DNA of 47,891 bases from Amycolatopsis sp. CA-128772 (GTDB lineage Bacteria > Actinomycetota > Actinomycetes > Mycobacteriales > Pseudonocardiaceae): assembly GCF_002904295.1 (NCBI RefSeq), contig NZ_PPHG01000068.1, forward strand, positions 8,607 through 56,497. The letters are read 5' to 3'. Shown one piece after another: positions 1 to 8,459 of this stretch. How positions within the stretch are numbered: position 1 is the first letter of the stretch; the number at the start of each line of letters is the position of its first letter. Below the pieces are notes generated by a model that was not told where the DNA came from, made no database searches, and saw only the letters and a program-made list of their open reading frames with translations. Both the position numbers and the translations under genes were made by a program.

Positions 1-14
1 CCCCACAAGATGCC

Positions 15-119
15 CGCCCATCACACGAGATCCGCCTCCAATCACGCGAGTCCCGTCCCCGATCACGCCGGACCCGCCGCGCATCACGCGAGTCCCGCCC
101 CCAATCACGCGAGTCCCGC
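15..119. repeat. 21-bp direct tandem repeat array (5 units)
   Basis: Five units with an exact 21-bp period: the ATCAC of each unit begins at 20, 41, 62, 83 and 104. The common core is ATCACGCGAGTYCCG; units 2, 4 and 5 are nearly identical, units 1 and 3 diverged. The same family reappears at 34485-34588. The array lies beyond the 3' end of the minus-strand regulator that stops at 242. An open frame reads through it as degenerate His/Ala/Ser/Pro heptads, but it has no ribosome binding site and is probably not a gene. The rest of 1-241 shows nothing recognisable. Confidence 0.85.
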
Positions 120-241
120 TCCCAAGGCCCCGGCCGGTAACCGCCCCTTGGTCACCCGGCCGGCCCCTCCCCGAAAAGTCCGCTTCCGCGGCACCCACCG
201 AACCCCGGTCCCGGGGGATGCTTCCCTCCACCTCACCCCCC

Positions 242-1306
242 TCATCCCCCGGGCCGGTCAACGCTGCGGTCCCCGTGCTCCGGCGCGGGGACCGCGGCCC
301 AGAAGTCCAGCGGCACGCGTCCGCACCCGCGGCCCGCCGCGTCGAGGAGCCGGCCCATCAGCTTGACGCTCCGCAGCGTCACCGCCCGGTCGACGACCTC
401 CAGCCACGGCAGCTTCGCCGCCAGGCCCGCCTCCAGCGCCAGGACGTCGTGCTGGGCCGGGAGCCAGACCACCAGCATCAGGTTCGCCGCCCCCGACAGC
501 GCCGCGCACATGCGGACCTCCGGGACCATCGCCAGCGAGCGGGCCGTCGTCTCGAGCTTGTCCGGCGGGACCCGCAGCCACAACGTCACCGTGACCGGCG
601 CCGGCGACACCGACCGCGCGATCTCGCAGCGGACGCGGATCGCGCCCCGGCCCAGCAACGCGTCCAGGCGGCGCCGGACCGTTGTCGCGCCGATGCCGAG
701 GTCGCCCGCCAGGGCCGCCGCCGACGCGCGGGCGTCCGCACCCAACGCCAGGATCAGCGCCCGGTCCGCCGCGTCGAACCGCACCGGGACGCGGTGGCGG
801 ACCGGCTTCGCGGACAGCGCCTCGCGTTGCCCCGGTGAAATCGCCCGAACCCGCCAGCGGCTGCCCTCGGTGAACATCCGCGGGGACAGCACCGTCCTCA
901 TCCGCGTCACGCCCGGGACCGCCGCCAGCCGGCCCGCCACGTGCGCGCCCAGCTCCCGCAGGGACGGCGCCACGACGTGGACGAGCAGGTCGCCCGGGCC
1001 CGCCACGTGCTCGACCGTCGCCACGTGGACGTCTGCCGCCAGCGCGAAAGCGACGTCGAGGACCGCTCCTGGCGCGCAGTCGATCGAGACGAAGGCCAAC
1101 GCCAGCTGCGTAGTCAGTTCCCCGCCGGCGTAGGCGGTGAGCCAGGCGTCGCCGCGCTCGACCAGCGCGTCCCAGCGCCGGGCCGCCGTCACCGCGCCCA
1201 GGCCCAGCGCGTGGCCGAGGGTCGACCACGACGCCCGCGGCGCCGCCTGGAGTGCGTCGACCAACTTGAGGTCCTGCTCGGCCAACATGGCGGATTCTTC
1301 GCTCAT
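242..1306 (-). CDS. Lrp/AsnC family regulator, duplicated architecture
   Basis: A 354-aa DNA-binding regulator. An AsnC-type helix-turn-helix lies near residues 15-55 and a second one near 175-220 (core ATTVRRRLDALLGRG), each followed by a ligand-binding segment, so it is a fused tandem Lrp, about twice the usual 150-aa length; this form is common in actinobacteria. It is divergent from the M20 amidohydrolase at 1375 with 68 bp between them, so it probably controls that gene in response to an amino acid or related ligand (inference). The start chosen is the ATG at 1306, preceded by GCGGGG; ATGs at 1318 and 1291 are alternatives. Confidence 0.85.
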   Translation of the reverse strand: MSEESAMLAEQDLKLVDALQAAPRASWSTLGHALGLGAVTAARRWDALVERGDAWLTAYAGGELTTQLALAFVSIDCAPGAVLDVAFALAADVHVATVEHVAGPGDLLVHVVAPSLRELGAHVAGRLAAVPGVTRMRTVLSPRMFTEGSRWRVRAISPGQREALSAKPVRHRVPVRFDAADRALILALGADARASAAALAGDLGIGATTVRRRLDALLGRGAIRVRCEIARSVSPAPVTVTLWLRVPPDKLETTARSLAMVPEVRMCAALSGAANLMLVVWLPAQHDVLALEAGLAAKLPWLEVVDRAVTLRSVKLMGRLLDAAGRGCGRVPLDFWAAVPAPEHGDRSVDRPGG

Positions 1307-1374
1307 CGGACCCCGCATCGGTGGTTCTCGCGATTTTCCCCGGTCATTGTGCTCGACTCTCGCATGATCGGCGG

Positions 1375-2568
1375 ATGACCCTGCGTTCCGATGCCGCCGC
1401 CCTGCTCGCCGACCTGGTCACCCTCCGCCGCGACCTGCACCGCATCCCCGAAATCGGGCTGCACCTGCCGCGCACCCAGGAACGGGTCCTCGCGGCCCTC
1501 GACGGCCTGGGCCTGGAGGTGACGCTCGGCAAGAACCTGTCGTCGATCACCGCCGTCTTGCGCGGTGGCAAACCCGGCGGCACCGTCCTCCTGCGCGGCG
1601 ACATGGACGCGCTCCCGGTCACCGAGGCCAGCGGCGAGGAGTTCACCTCCACCATCGACGGCGCCATGCACGCCTGCGGCCACGACCTGCACACCGCGGG
1701 CCTGGTCGGCGCGGCCCGCCTGCTCGCCGCGCGCAGGCAGGACCTCCCCGGCGACGTCGTGTTCATGTTCCAGCCCGGCGAAGAAGGCTGGGACGGCGCC
1801 GGCCACATGATCGAGGAAGGCGTCCTGACGGCGTCCGGCCGGCCCGTCGACGCCGCCTACGGCCTGCACGTCTCCGCCGCCAGCTACGCGAAGGGTCACT
1901 TCGTCGCCCGCCCGGGCACGCTGATGGCGGCGTCGGGCGCCCTCGCAGTCCGCGTCGTCGGCGATGGCGGCCACGGCTCGTCACCGCACGACGCCCGCGA
2001 CCCGATCCCGGCGGCCTGCGAGATGGTGACCGCGCTGCAGACGATGGTCACGCGCACCTTCGACGTCTTCGACCCGGTCGTGATCACCGTCGGCTCGTTC
2101 CACGCCGGCACGCGGCGCAACATCATCCCGGACGACGCGGTGTTCGAGGCGACGCTGCGGTCGTTCTCCCCGGAGGTCGCCGCGCGGGTGGGGGAGCGCG
2201 CGGTGCAGGTCTGCCGCGGCATCGCCCAGGCGCACGGGCTCGACGTCGAAGTCAGCTACGAACCCGAGTACCCCGCGACGGTCAACGACGCCGGGGCGTA
2301 CGCCTTCGTCGCCGACACGATCCGCGACGTCTTCGGCGAGGAACGCTTCACCGAAATGGCCGATCCGATCACCGGTTCGGAGGACTTTTCCCGGGTCCTG
2401 GAACGGGTTCCGGGTGCGTACCTCTTCCTCGGGGCGTGCCCGGCCGACCCGGCGACCGCCCCGGACAACCACTCGCCGCGGGCCCGCTTCGACGACAGCG
2501 TGCTCGGCGACGGCGCCGCGCTGCTGGCCGAACTCGCCGTCCGCCGCCTCGCGCTCCTGGCCGGGTGA
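1375..2568 (+). CDS. M20 family amidohydrolase (hippurate hydrolase/N-acyl amino acid amidohydrolase type)
   Basis: A 397-aa metal-dependent amidohydrolase of the M20D group, which hydrolyses N-acyl or amide bonds of amino acid derivatives. Visible ligands are the HACGHDLHTAG motif (Cys101, His103, His106) and the PGEEG motif (Glu136, Glu137); a dimerisation segment begins near residue 180, and the C-terminal GSEDFS motif is typical of the family. Length is normal. Start is the ATG at 1375. Its divergent neighbour is an Lrp-type regulator; downstream genes run in the same direction. The exact substrate cannot be read from sequence. A second member of the family lies at 28331. Confidence 0.9.
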   Translation: MTLRSDAAALLADLVTLRRDLHRIPEIGLHLPRTQERVLAALDGLGLEVTLGKNLSSITAVLRGGKPGGTVLLRGDMDALPVTEASGEEFTSTIDGAMHACGHDLHTAGLVGAARLLAARRQDLPGDVVFMFQPGEEGWDGAGHMIEEGVLTASGRPVDAAYGLHVSAASYAKGHFVARPGTLMAASGALAVRVVGDGGHGSSPHDARDPIPAACEMVTALQTMVTRTFDVFDPVVITVGSFHAGTRRNIIPDDAVFEATLRSFSPEVAARVGERAVQVCRGIAQAHGLDVEVSYEPEYPATVNDAGAYAFVADTIRDVFGEERFTEMADPITGSEDFSRVLERVPGAYLFLGACPADPATAPDNHSPRARFDDSVLGDGAALLAELAVRRLALLAG

Positions 2569-2617
2569 GGCCGGTGCTCCGCAACGCGTGGTCGCGCCGG
2601 CGCACCCGGAGAAGCTG

Positions 2618-2827
2618 ATGGTCCACAGTGGACCGGATGACCACGTCCGGGAGCGGTTCCGGATCAACCACGGCACGGTTGTGCTCGCGAGTACCCTTGC
2701 CCTCGTGCCCGGCATCTTCCGGCCGGATCCGCCGGCCAACCTGCGGGGGCTCGTGGGCACGGTCGTCGTGCTCGCACTCGCTGCGGCGGTGGCGCCGCGA
2801 CAACCTGCTCTCGTGGAGGCGGCGTGA
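2618..2827 (+). CDS. Possible small membrane protein, unrecognised
   Basis: A 69-aa frame between the M20 gene and the next amidohydrolase. Its stop TGA overlaps the GTG start of the next gene by 4 nt, an arrangement typical of translational coupling. One hydrophobic segment near residues 45-62 (core GLVGTVVVLALAAAVA) could span the membrane. No strong ribosome binding site precedes the ATG, and residues 2-5 are encoded by the dispersed palindrome at 2621-2633. No family recognised. It may instead be a noncoding leader of the next gene. Confidence 0.35.
   Translation: MVHSGPDDHVRERFRINHGTVVLASTLALVPGIFRPDPPANLRGLVGTVVVLALAAAVAPRQPALVEAA
2621..2633. repeat. Dispersed palindrome GTCCACAGTGGAC
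   Basis: A perfect 13-nt odd-centred palindrome, one of about seven copies of TCCACWGTGGA in the window. It overlaps the start of the possible small ORF at 2618, where it gives a rare AGT serine codon. Confidence 0.75.
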
Positions 2828-4026
2828 CGCGCACGGTGTTCACCGGCGGCTCGGTGTTCGACGGGACCGGCGCGGACCCCGCCCCGGCCGACGTGGTCGT
2901 CGAGCACGGCCGGATCGTCGACGTCGGAACGGACCTGGACGGCGACGAGGGCGTCGACTGCACCGGCACGGTCCTGCTGCCCGGGCTGTTCGACTGCCAC
3001 GTGCACGTGACGGTGTCGGACATCGGGCTGCTGGCCCGGGTGCAGAAGCCGTTTTCCTACCAGTTCTACGAAGCCGCGCGGAACCTGTGGGCGACGCTGG
3101 GGCTGGGCATCACGACGGTCCGCGACGCCGCGGGCGCCGACCTCGGCATCAAGCAGGCGGTGGACGACGGGCTGATCCCGGGGCCGCGGCTGCAGATCTC
3201 GGTCGGGCTGATCAGCCCGACCGGCGGTCACGGCGATTCGTGGCACCCGTCCGGGCTCTGCGTGCCGCTGCTGCTGCCGCACCCGGGCCGGCCGGACGCG
3301 ACGGCCGACGGCCCCGACGAGGTGCGGCGGGTGGCCCGCACGCTGCTGCGCGCGGGCGCCGACGTCCTCAAGGTGTGCACGACCGGCGGCGTGCTCTCCC
3401 CGCGGGACGACCCGCGCCACGCCCAGTTCACGCCGGAGGAGCTCGACGTCCTGGTCACCGAGGCGGCGATGCAGGGCCGCCCGGTGATGGCGCACGCCCA
3501 GGGCGCGGCGGGCATCAAGAACGCGGTCCGCGCCGGCGTCCGCTCGATCGAGCACGGGATCCACCTCGACGACGAGGCGATCGAGCTGATGCTGGGCCAC
3601 GGAACCTGGCTGGTCCCGACGCTGATCGCCCCGGTCAACGTGGTCCGCGCGGCGGACGCGGGCGTCGACCTCCCGGCGGCGGTGGTGGCGAAGGCCCGCG
3701 AAGTGGTGGAGGCGCACCGCGACTCGGTCCGCCGGGCGTACGCGGCGGGGGTGCGCATCGCGATGGGCACGGACAGCGGCGTGGGCCCGCACGGCACGAA
3801 CCTCGAGGAACTGGCGCTGATGGCGGCGTGCGGGATGACCCCGGGAGACGTCCTGGAGGCAACGACGTCCTCGGCGGCGCGGCTGATGGGCCTGGACGGC
3901 GAACTGGGCCGGCTGGAGCCGGGACTGCGGGCGGACGTCGTGGTGGTGAACGGGAACCCGTACGACTTCCCGGCGCTGGCGTCGAACATCCGGGAGGTCT
4001 GGAAGGACGGCATCCGGGTCGTCTGA
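2824..4026 (+). CDS. Metal-dependent amidohydrolase (imidazolonepropionase/prolidase-like)
   Basis: A 400-aa cytoplasmic hydrolase of the amidohydrolase superfamily with TIM-barrel fold. Visible active-site residues are the HxH pair His59/His61 (FDCHVHV), the likely bridging Lys183 (DVLKVCTTGG), His224 (MAHAQG), a further His in SIEHGIH near residue 240 and Asp317 (GTDSG). The C-terminal NGNPYDF and GLRADVVVV segments form the composite beta-sandwich. Related proteins hydrolyse dipeptides, hydantoin-like or imidazolone substrates; specificity is unknown. Start is the GTG at 2824, which overlaps the preceding small frame's stop. It is probably co-transcribed with the M20 gene. Confidence 0.88.
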   Translation: MTRTVFTGGSVFDGTGADPAPADVVVEHGRIVDVGTDLDGDEGVDCTGTVLLPGLFDCHVHVTVSDIGLLARVQKPFSYQFYEAARNLWATLGLGITTVRDAAGADLGIKQAVDDGLIPGPRLQISVGLISPTGGHGDSWHPSGLCVPLLLPHPGRPDATADGPDEVRRVARTLLRAGADVLKVCTTGGVLSPRDDPRHAQFTPEELDVLVTEAAMQGRPVMAHAQGAAGIKNAVRAGVRSIEHGIHLDDEAIELMLGHGTWLVPTLIAPVNVVRAADAGVDLPAAVVAKAREVVEAHRDSVRRAYAAGVRIAMGTDSGVGPHGTNLEELALMAACGMTPGDVLEATTSSAARLMGLDGELGRLEPGLRADVVVVNGNPYDFPALASNIREVWKDGIRVV

Positions 4027-4030
4027 CGCC

Positions 4031-4828
4031 TCAGAGCTCCGGGCTCAGCAGTTCCCGCAGCGCCGCAGCGAACTTCGCCGGGTTCCGCTGCGGCGCCAGA
4101 TGGGCCCCCGGCAGCTCGGTGAACGGCAATCCCAGCTCCAGGGCCAGGATCTTCGCCGGCTGGTAGTGATAACGCCCGCGGCTGCCTTCGCCCGCCACGG
4201 GGAAGATCTCCGTGCTCGCCTTCCGCAGGGCCCGCAGGTCCGGCAGGTAGTCGAAGAATTCCGTCAGCTCGCGGTCGAACAGGCGGATCCAGTCCGCTTC
4301 GTGCGGCAGGCGGAGGTTCGGCAGGTTCGGCAGCGCCGCGCCCGCGATCGCGTCCGCGAACCGCGTCACCGCCGTCATCAGCTCGCCCGAGCGGGCCAGG
4401 CGGACCTGTTCCGCCGCCGCTTCGAGCCAGCCGCCCGCGTCCGGCATCAGGTGGACCGCCGGGGGTTCGTGGGCGACCAGCGTCGTCACGCGGTCCGGGT
4501 GGCGGGCCACCAGGTCGAGGCCGATCAGCGCGCCCGCGCTCGAGCCGAACACCCGGGCCGGGCCGTCCGCCGCGTGGTCCAGGACCGCCAGTGCGTCGTC
4601 CGCCTGCAGCGAAACCGGGACCGGGCCCGTCGTCGTGTCCGTGCTGCCGAAGTGGCCGCGGCGGTCGTAGGTGATCACGGTGTGGTCCGCGGACAGCTGT
4701 TTGGCCAGCGCGCGGTAGGAGTCGCCCGATCCGGTGCCGCCGGCGATCAGCAGCAGCGCCGGGCCCTCGCCGCCGCGGCGGACGAGGAGCTCACCGTCCT
4801 CCACCGGGCAGCGGCTCTCCGAGATCAT
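4031..4828 (-). CDS. Alpha/beta hydrolase
   Basis: A 265-aa serine hydrolase with alpha/beta fold. An oxyanion-region segment LLLIAGGTGSG lies near residue 27, the nucleophile elbow GSSAG places Ser97, and the catalytic His is in GAHLAPQRNP near residue 247. Length is typical of esterase or lactonase-like members; the substrate is unknown. It converges on the amidohydrolase at 2824 (only 4 bp between their ends) and diverges from the RidA gene at 4872 across 43 bp. The start is the ATG at 4828. Confidence 0.88.
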   Translation of the reverse strand: MISESRCPVEDGELLVRRGGEGPALLLIAGGTGSGDSYRALAKQLSADHTVITYDRRGHFGSTDTTTGPVPVSLQADDALAVLDHAADGPARVFGSSAGALIGLDLVARHPDRVTTLVAHEPPAVHLMPDAGGWLEAAAEQVRLARSGELMTAVTRFADAIAGAALPNLPNLRLPHEADWIRLFDRELTEFFDYLPDLRALRKASTEIFPVAGEGSRGRYHYQPAKILALELGLPFTELPGAHLAPQRNPAKFAAALRELLSPEL

Positions 4829-4871
4829 GCACCGAAGTGAAGCACAAGGGCCGCAAGCTAATGTGCGCGGT

Positions 4872-5258
4872 ATGACGGAACGGCGAGCGATCCTCAGCGG
4901 GTCCGCGTTCGAGGAACGGATCGGTTACGCCCGCGCCGTGGTGCACGGCGATCGCGTGTACGTCTCGGGCACGACCGGCTTCGACTACGCGGCGATGACC
5001 ATCTCCGACGACGTCGTCGAGCAGGCCGCCCAGTGCCTGCGCAACATCGACGCGGCGCTGGCGGAAGCGGGCTGCACGTTCGCGGACGTGGTCCGCGTGC
5101 GCTACCTGCTGCCCTCGCGCGCGGACTTCGAGCCGTGCTGGCCGGTGCTGCGCAAGGCGTTCGCGGAGGTCCGCCCGGCCGCGACGATGCTGGAATGCGG
5201 CCTGGCGGACCCGCGCATGAAGATCGAAATCGAGGTCGACGCCCACCTACCGGGTTAG
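4872..5258 (+). CDS. RidA family enamine/imine deaminase-like protein
   Basis: A 128-aa member of the YjgF/YER057c/UK114 family, small trimeric proteins of which the RidA branch hydrolyses reactive enamines and imines released by PLP enzymes. The signature ends the protein: Arg101 (RPAATMLECG), the residue that binds the substrate carboxylate in RidA, followed by KIEIEVDA. Cys108 also lies in the usual pocket. Start is the ATG at 4872. Its stop codon overlaps the stop of convergent fadA5 by 3 nt (TTAG), leaving no room for a terminator between them. Confidence 0.9.
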   Translation: MTERRAILSGSAFEERIGYARAVVHGDRVYVSGTTGFDYAAMTISDDVVEQAAQCLRNIDAALAEAGCTFADVVRVRYLLPSRADFEPCWPVLRKAFAEVRPAATMLECGLADPRMKIEIEVDAHLPG

Positions 5259-6412
5259 CGCCGCTCGATGATCGTCGCGGTGGCGAGCGCGCCGCCCGCG
5301 CACATCGTCACCAGGGCCGTCGACGCGTCCCGGCGCTCCAGCTCGTGCAACGCCGTCGTCAGCAGCCGGGCTCCGGTGCTGCCCACCGGGTGGCCGAGCG
5401 CGATCGCGCCGCCGTTGACGTTGACCCGCGCCGGATCCGGCGCCAGCACCTGCTGCCAGGACAACGCCACCGACGCGAACGCCTCGTTCACCTCGAACAG
5501 GTCCACGTCGGCCACCGTCATCCCGGTCCGCGCCAGCACGCGCTCGGTCGCGCGGATCGGGCCGTCGAGGTGGTAGTACGGCTCGGCGCCGACCAGCGCC
5601 TGCGCCAGGATCCGGGCCCGCGGACGCAGGCCCAGCGCCGCCGCCCGGTCCGCGTCCAGCAGGAGGATCGCCGCCGCGCCGTCGGAGATCTGGGACGACG
5701 TGCCCGCCGTGTGGACGCCGTCCTCGACCACCGGCTTGAGGCGGGCGAGACCTTCCACCGTCGTCTCGCGCAGGCCCTGGTCGCGGGAGACCAAGCGGGT
5801 TTCCCCGGTCGGCGCCCCGTCCGGGGAGAGGACCGGCGCCTTCACCGGCACCACCTCGCGGTCGAAGTGGCCGGCCGCCCAGGCGGCCGCCGCCTTGTGC
5901 TGGGAGGCCGCGCCGAACGCGTCGACGTCGTCGCGCGTCAGCCCGCGCCGGACCGCGATGCGCTCGGCCGCGCCGTACTGGTCGGGCAAGTCGATCGACC
6001 ACGACGAGGGCCGCGGTGACGCGCCGGCGCGGTTCGTGCCCAGCGGGACCCGGCTCATCGCCTCGACCCCGCAGGCGACGCCGGTCTCGATGGCGCCGGC
6101 CGCGATCAGGCCGGCGATCAGGTGGGTGGCCTGCTGCGCCGAGCCGCACTGGGCGTCGATCGTCGTGGCGCCCGCCGTCTCCGGCAGGCCCGCGTGCAGC
6201 CACGCCGTGCGCGTGACGTTGTTCGACTGCTCACCGGCCTGCGTGACGCAGCCGCCGATGAGCTGCTCGACCAGCCCGGGGTCGATCCCGGCCCGGTCCA
6301 GCAGGGCCAGCTGCGCGGCGCCCAGCAGCTCGGCCGCGTGCAGGCCGGCCAGCAGCCCGCCCCGCTTACCGATCGGGGTTCGCACGGCTTCGACGATGAC
6401 CGGCACGCCCAT
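5255..6412 (-). CDS. fadA5: Acetyl-CoA acetyltransferase FadA5 (steroid side-chain thiolase)
   Basis: A 385-aa thiolase. Catalytic residues are visible: Cys89 (DAQCGSAQQATHL), His341 (ALGHPVGSTGAR) and Cys371 (VTMCAGGALATA). The sequence closely follows Mycobacterium tuberculosis FadA5 as I remember it (for example the stretch around EQSNNVTRTAWLHAGLPE), the enzyme that releases acetyl-CoA in the first round of cholesterol side-chain beta-oxidation. It diverges from cyp125, the same arrangement as Rv3546/Rv3545c. Start is the ATG at 6412, preceded by GAAGGGG; an ATG at 6436 is less likely. A KstR-like box lies 44 bp upstream. Confidence 0.93.
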   Translation of the reverse strand: MGVPVIVEAVRTPIGKRGGLLAGLHAAELLGAAQLALLDRAGIDPGLVEQLIGGCVTQAGEQSNNVTRTAWLHAGLPETAGATTIDAQCGSAQQATHLIAGLIAAGAIETGVACGVEAMSRVPLGTNRAGASPRPSSWSIDLPDQYGAAERIAVRRGLTRDDVDAFGAASQHKAAAAWAAGHFDREVVPVKAPVLSPDGAPTGETRLVSRDQGLRETTVEGLARLKPVVEDGVHTAGTSSQISDGAAAILLLDADRAAALGLRPRARILAQALVGAEPYYHLDGPIRATERVLARTGMTVADVDLFEVNEAFASVALSWQQVLAPDPARVNVNGGAIALGHPVGSTGARLLTTALHELERRDASTALVTMCAGGALATATIIERR

Positions 6413-6455
6413 GTCGTCCCCTTCGTCGGGAAACACTGTTCACTGGGCCAAAAAC

Positions 6456-6469
6456 TAGAACAAGTTATT
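6456..6469. promoter_or_regulatory. KstR-like operator box (fadA5 side)
   Basis: The 14-mer TAGAACAAGTTATT matches 13 of 14 constrained or free positions of the KstR consensus TnnAACnnGTTnnA; the final A is T. It lies 44 bp upstream of the fadA5 start. KstR is the TetR-family repressor of cholesterol catabolism; its gene is not in this window. Confidence 0.7.
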
Positions 6470-6514
6470 GTTTATCGCAAGTCCGCCCAGGCGTGGCGGG
6501 TTCTTGATCTTTGT

Positions 6515-6536
6515 CAGGTGAGCGGGCGCTCACCTG
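6515..6536. promoter_or_regulatory. Inverted repeat CAGGTGAGC-N4-GCTCACCTG
   Basis: Nine-bp perfect arms with a 4-bp spacer in the middle of the fadA5/cyp125 divergent promoter region, about 100 bp from each start. The shape resembles TetR-family operators of the TGAGCG/CGCTCA type. It differs from the KstR boxes, so a second regulator is possible (inference). Confidence 0.55.
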
Positions 6537-6608
6537 GCGTCATCGGTTCAGTAAACAGGTTTCACTCACGCTCTTCCCATGGTTAACACCGTATGCTTCA
6601 ATCCAACC

Positions 6609-6622
6609 TAGAACGTGTTCCA
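6609..6622. promoter_or_regulatory. KstR operator box (cyp125 side)
   Basis: TAGAACGTGTTCCA matches TnnAACnnGTTnnA exactly. It lies 22 bp upstream of the cyp125 GTG start and overlaps the probable transcription start region. Confidence 0.8.
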
Positions 6623-6644
6623 AGTGCGAACCGTGGGAGGCAAC

Positions 6645-7871
6645 GTGGCCGCTCCGCTCATCCCCGCCGGGTTCGACTTCACCGATCCCGATCTCCTGGC
6701 CGAACGGCTCCCCGTCGCCGAGTTCGCGGAACTCCGGCGGACTGCCCCGGTGTGGTGGAACCCCCAGAAGCACAACACCGCGGGCTACCGCGACGACGGC
6801 TACTGGGTCGTCTCGCGGCACGCGGACGTCAAGGAGGTCTCCCGCGACAGCACGCTGTACTCGTCGCGGGAAAAGACCGCCATCATCCGCTTCGACGAGA
6901 ACATGACCGAGGACAACCTCGAAGCGAACCGCCTGGTGCTGCTCAACCAGGACGCCCCGCAGCACACGAAACTGCGGCGGATCGTGTCGAAGGGCTTCAC
7001 CCCGCGGTCCATCTCGAAGCTGGAGGACACGCTGCGCGACCGCGCCGAGCGGATCGTGCACGAGGCGCGGAAGAAGGGGTCGGGCGACTTCGTCACCGAC
7101 GTCGCCTGTGAGCTGCCGCTGCAGGCGATCGCCGAGCTGATCGGCATCCCGCAGGAGGACCGGCGCAAGATCTTCGACTGGTCCAACCAGATGGTCGCCT
7201 ACGACGACCCCGAGTACGAGGTCGCGCCCCTGGAGGCGTCTGCGCAGCTCGTCGGGTACGCCTGGAACATGGCCGAGGACCGGCGCAAGTGCCCGATGGA
7301 CGACATCGCCACCAAGCTCATCCAGGCCGACGTCGACGGGGAGTCACTGGGCTCCGACGAGTTCGGGTTCTTCGTCATCCTGCTCGCCGTCGCCGGCAAC
7401 GAGACGACGCGCAACGCCATCACCCACGGCATGAAGGCGTTCCTGGACCACCCGGACGAATGGGCGCTGTTCAAGGAACAGCGGCCGAAGACCGCCCCCG
7501 ACGAGATCGTCCGCTGGGCCACCCCGATCGTCGCCTTCCAGCGCACGGCCACCCGCGACACCGAACTCGGCGGCGCGCAGATCCGCAAGGGCGACCGCGT
7601 CGGCATGTTCTACAGCTCGGCCAACTTCGACCACGAAGTCTTCGAGGACCCGGAGAAGTTCGACATCCTCCGCGAGGACAACCCGCACGTCGGCTTCGGC
7701 GGCACGGGTTCGCACTACTGCATCGGCGCGAACCTGGCCCGGCTGGAGATCGACCTGATCTTCAACGCCATCGCCGACGTGATGCCGGACATCGCCGAGG
7801 CCGCACCGCCCGTGCGGCTGCGGTCGAGCTGGATCAACGGCATCAAGCACTACCCGGTCAACTACGGCTGA
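6645..7871 (+). CDS. cyp125: Cytochrome P450 CYP125, steroid C26-monooxygenase
   Basis: A 408-aa soluble P450. The heme ligand is Cys359 in GFGGTGSHYCIGANLARLE; the I-helix oxygen-activation motif is AVAGNETTRNAI; the K-helix ExxR is EIVRWATP. The N-terminus (PAGFDFTDPDLLAERLP) and many internal stretches match M. tuberculosis CYP125A1 from memory. That enzyme hydroxylates and further oxidises C26 of cholesterol or cholestenone, opening side-chain degradation. The start chosen is the GTG at 6645 after GGGAGG; an in-frame GTG at 6615 falls inside the KstR box. It overlaps the convergent dienelactone hydrolase gene by 14 bp. Confidence 0.95.
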   Translation: MAAPLIPAGFDFTDPDLLAERLPVAEFAELRRTAPVWWNPQKHNTAGYRDDGYWVVSRHADVKEVSRDSTLYSSREKTAIIRFDENMTEDNLEANRLVLLNQDAPQHTKLRRIVSKGFTPRSISKLEDTLRDRAERIVHEARKKGSGDFVTDVACELPLQAIAELIGIPQEDRRKIFDWSNQMVAYDDPEYEVAPLEASAQLVGYAWNMAEDRRKCPMDDIATKLIQADVDGESLGSDEFGFFVILLAVAGNETTRNAITHGMKAFLDHPDEWALFKEQRPKTAPDEIVRWATPIVAFQRTATRDTELGGAQIRKGDRVGMFYSSANFDHEVFEDPEKFDILREDNPHVGFGGTGSHYCIGANLARLEIDLIFNAIADVMPDIAEAAPPVRLRSSWINGIKHYPVNYG

Positions 7872-8424
7872 GGAACTCCTCGACGCGTTCCCGAGTGAGC
7901 TCGGCCGCGGCCGGATCGTATTCGGGGCCTCCGGCGTCGGTGTAGAAGTGGCCGAGGCCCGGGTAGGTGTACACCCGGGCATCGGCGCCCAGCCGCGCCG
8001 CGGCCTCACGCCAGGCCGCGATCTGCGCCGGCGGAGCGAGGGGGTCGGGGTCGGCGACGTGCACCTGCACCGGCAGGCCCGCGCGGACCCCGGCCGGCAG
8101 CGCGCCCACCGCGTGGAGCAGCAGGACGCCGGCGGTGCCGGGCCGGTGCGGCAGCACGGTCTCGACAACCCCGGCGCCCATCGACACGCCCACGAACACC
8201 GTCTCCGCGGGCAGGTCGCGCACCGCGTCGCGGGCTCGTCGCGCGATGGTGTCCCAGCCGACGGCGTCCTTCAGCGCGAAACCCGCTTCGAGGGTCGAGG
8301 CCGTCCGGCCGTCGTAGAGGTCCGGGGTGGTGACGTGGTGCCCCGCCGCCCGCAGCCGTTCGGCGAAGCCGAGTTCGACGGGCCGCAGTCCGAGCACGGA
8401 ATGGAACACCACGACGTCGGTCAT
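7858..8424 (-). CDS. Dienelactone hydrolase family protein
   Basis: A 188-aa alpha/beta hydrolase related to dienelactone hydrolase. The nucleophile motif GVSMGAG places Ser81 where classical dienelactone hydrolases have Cys; the probable catalytic His lies in TYPGLGHFYTDAGG near the C-terminus. Such Ser variants are common in actinobacteria and their substrates are mostly unknown. The gene interrupts the steroid cluster, has no KstR box and diverges from the transglutaminase gene across 35 bp, so a role in steroid breakdown is not supported by context. Confidence 0.85.
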   Translation of the reverse strand: MTDVVVFHSVLGLRPVELGFAERLRAAGHHVTTPDLYDGRTASTLEAGFALKDAVGWDTIARRARDAVRDLPAETVFVGVSMGAGVVETVLPHRPGTAGVLLLHAVGALPAGVRAGLPVQVHVADPDPLAPPAQIAAWREAAARLGADARVYTYPGLGHFYTDAGGPEYDPAAAELTRERVEEFLSRS

Positions 8425-8459
8425 CCGGCGATTCTGCCTGGGGATGGCATCATGGGACG

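Noticed and set aside
15..119. CRISPR array
   Set aside because: The 21-bp units abut directly with no spacers and no cas genes are nearby.
10..366. Frame with His/Ser/Pro heptads across the 21-bp repeats
   Set aside because: The heptads follow from a period divisible by three; no ribosome binding site, and it runs into the end of the regulator gene on the other strand.
1981..3792. Open frame of 603 codons on the minus strand
   Set aside because: It lies opposite two clear amidohydrolase genes and has shadow-type composition.
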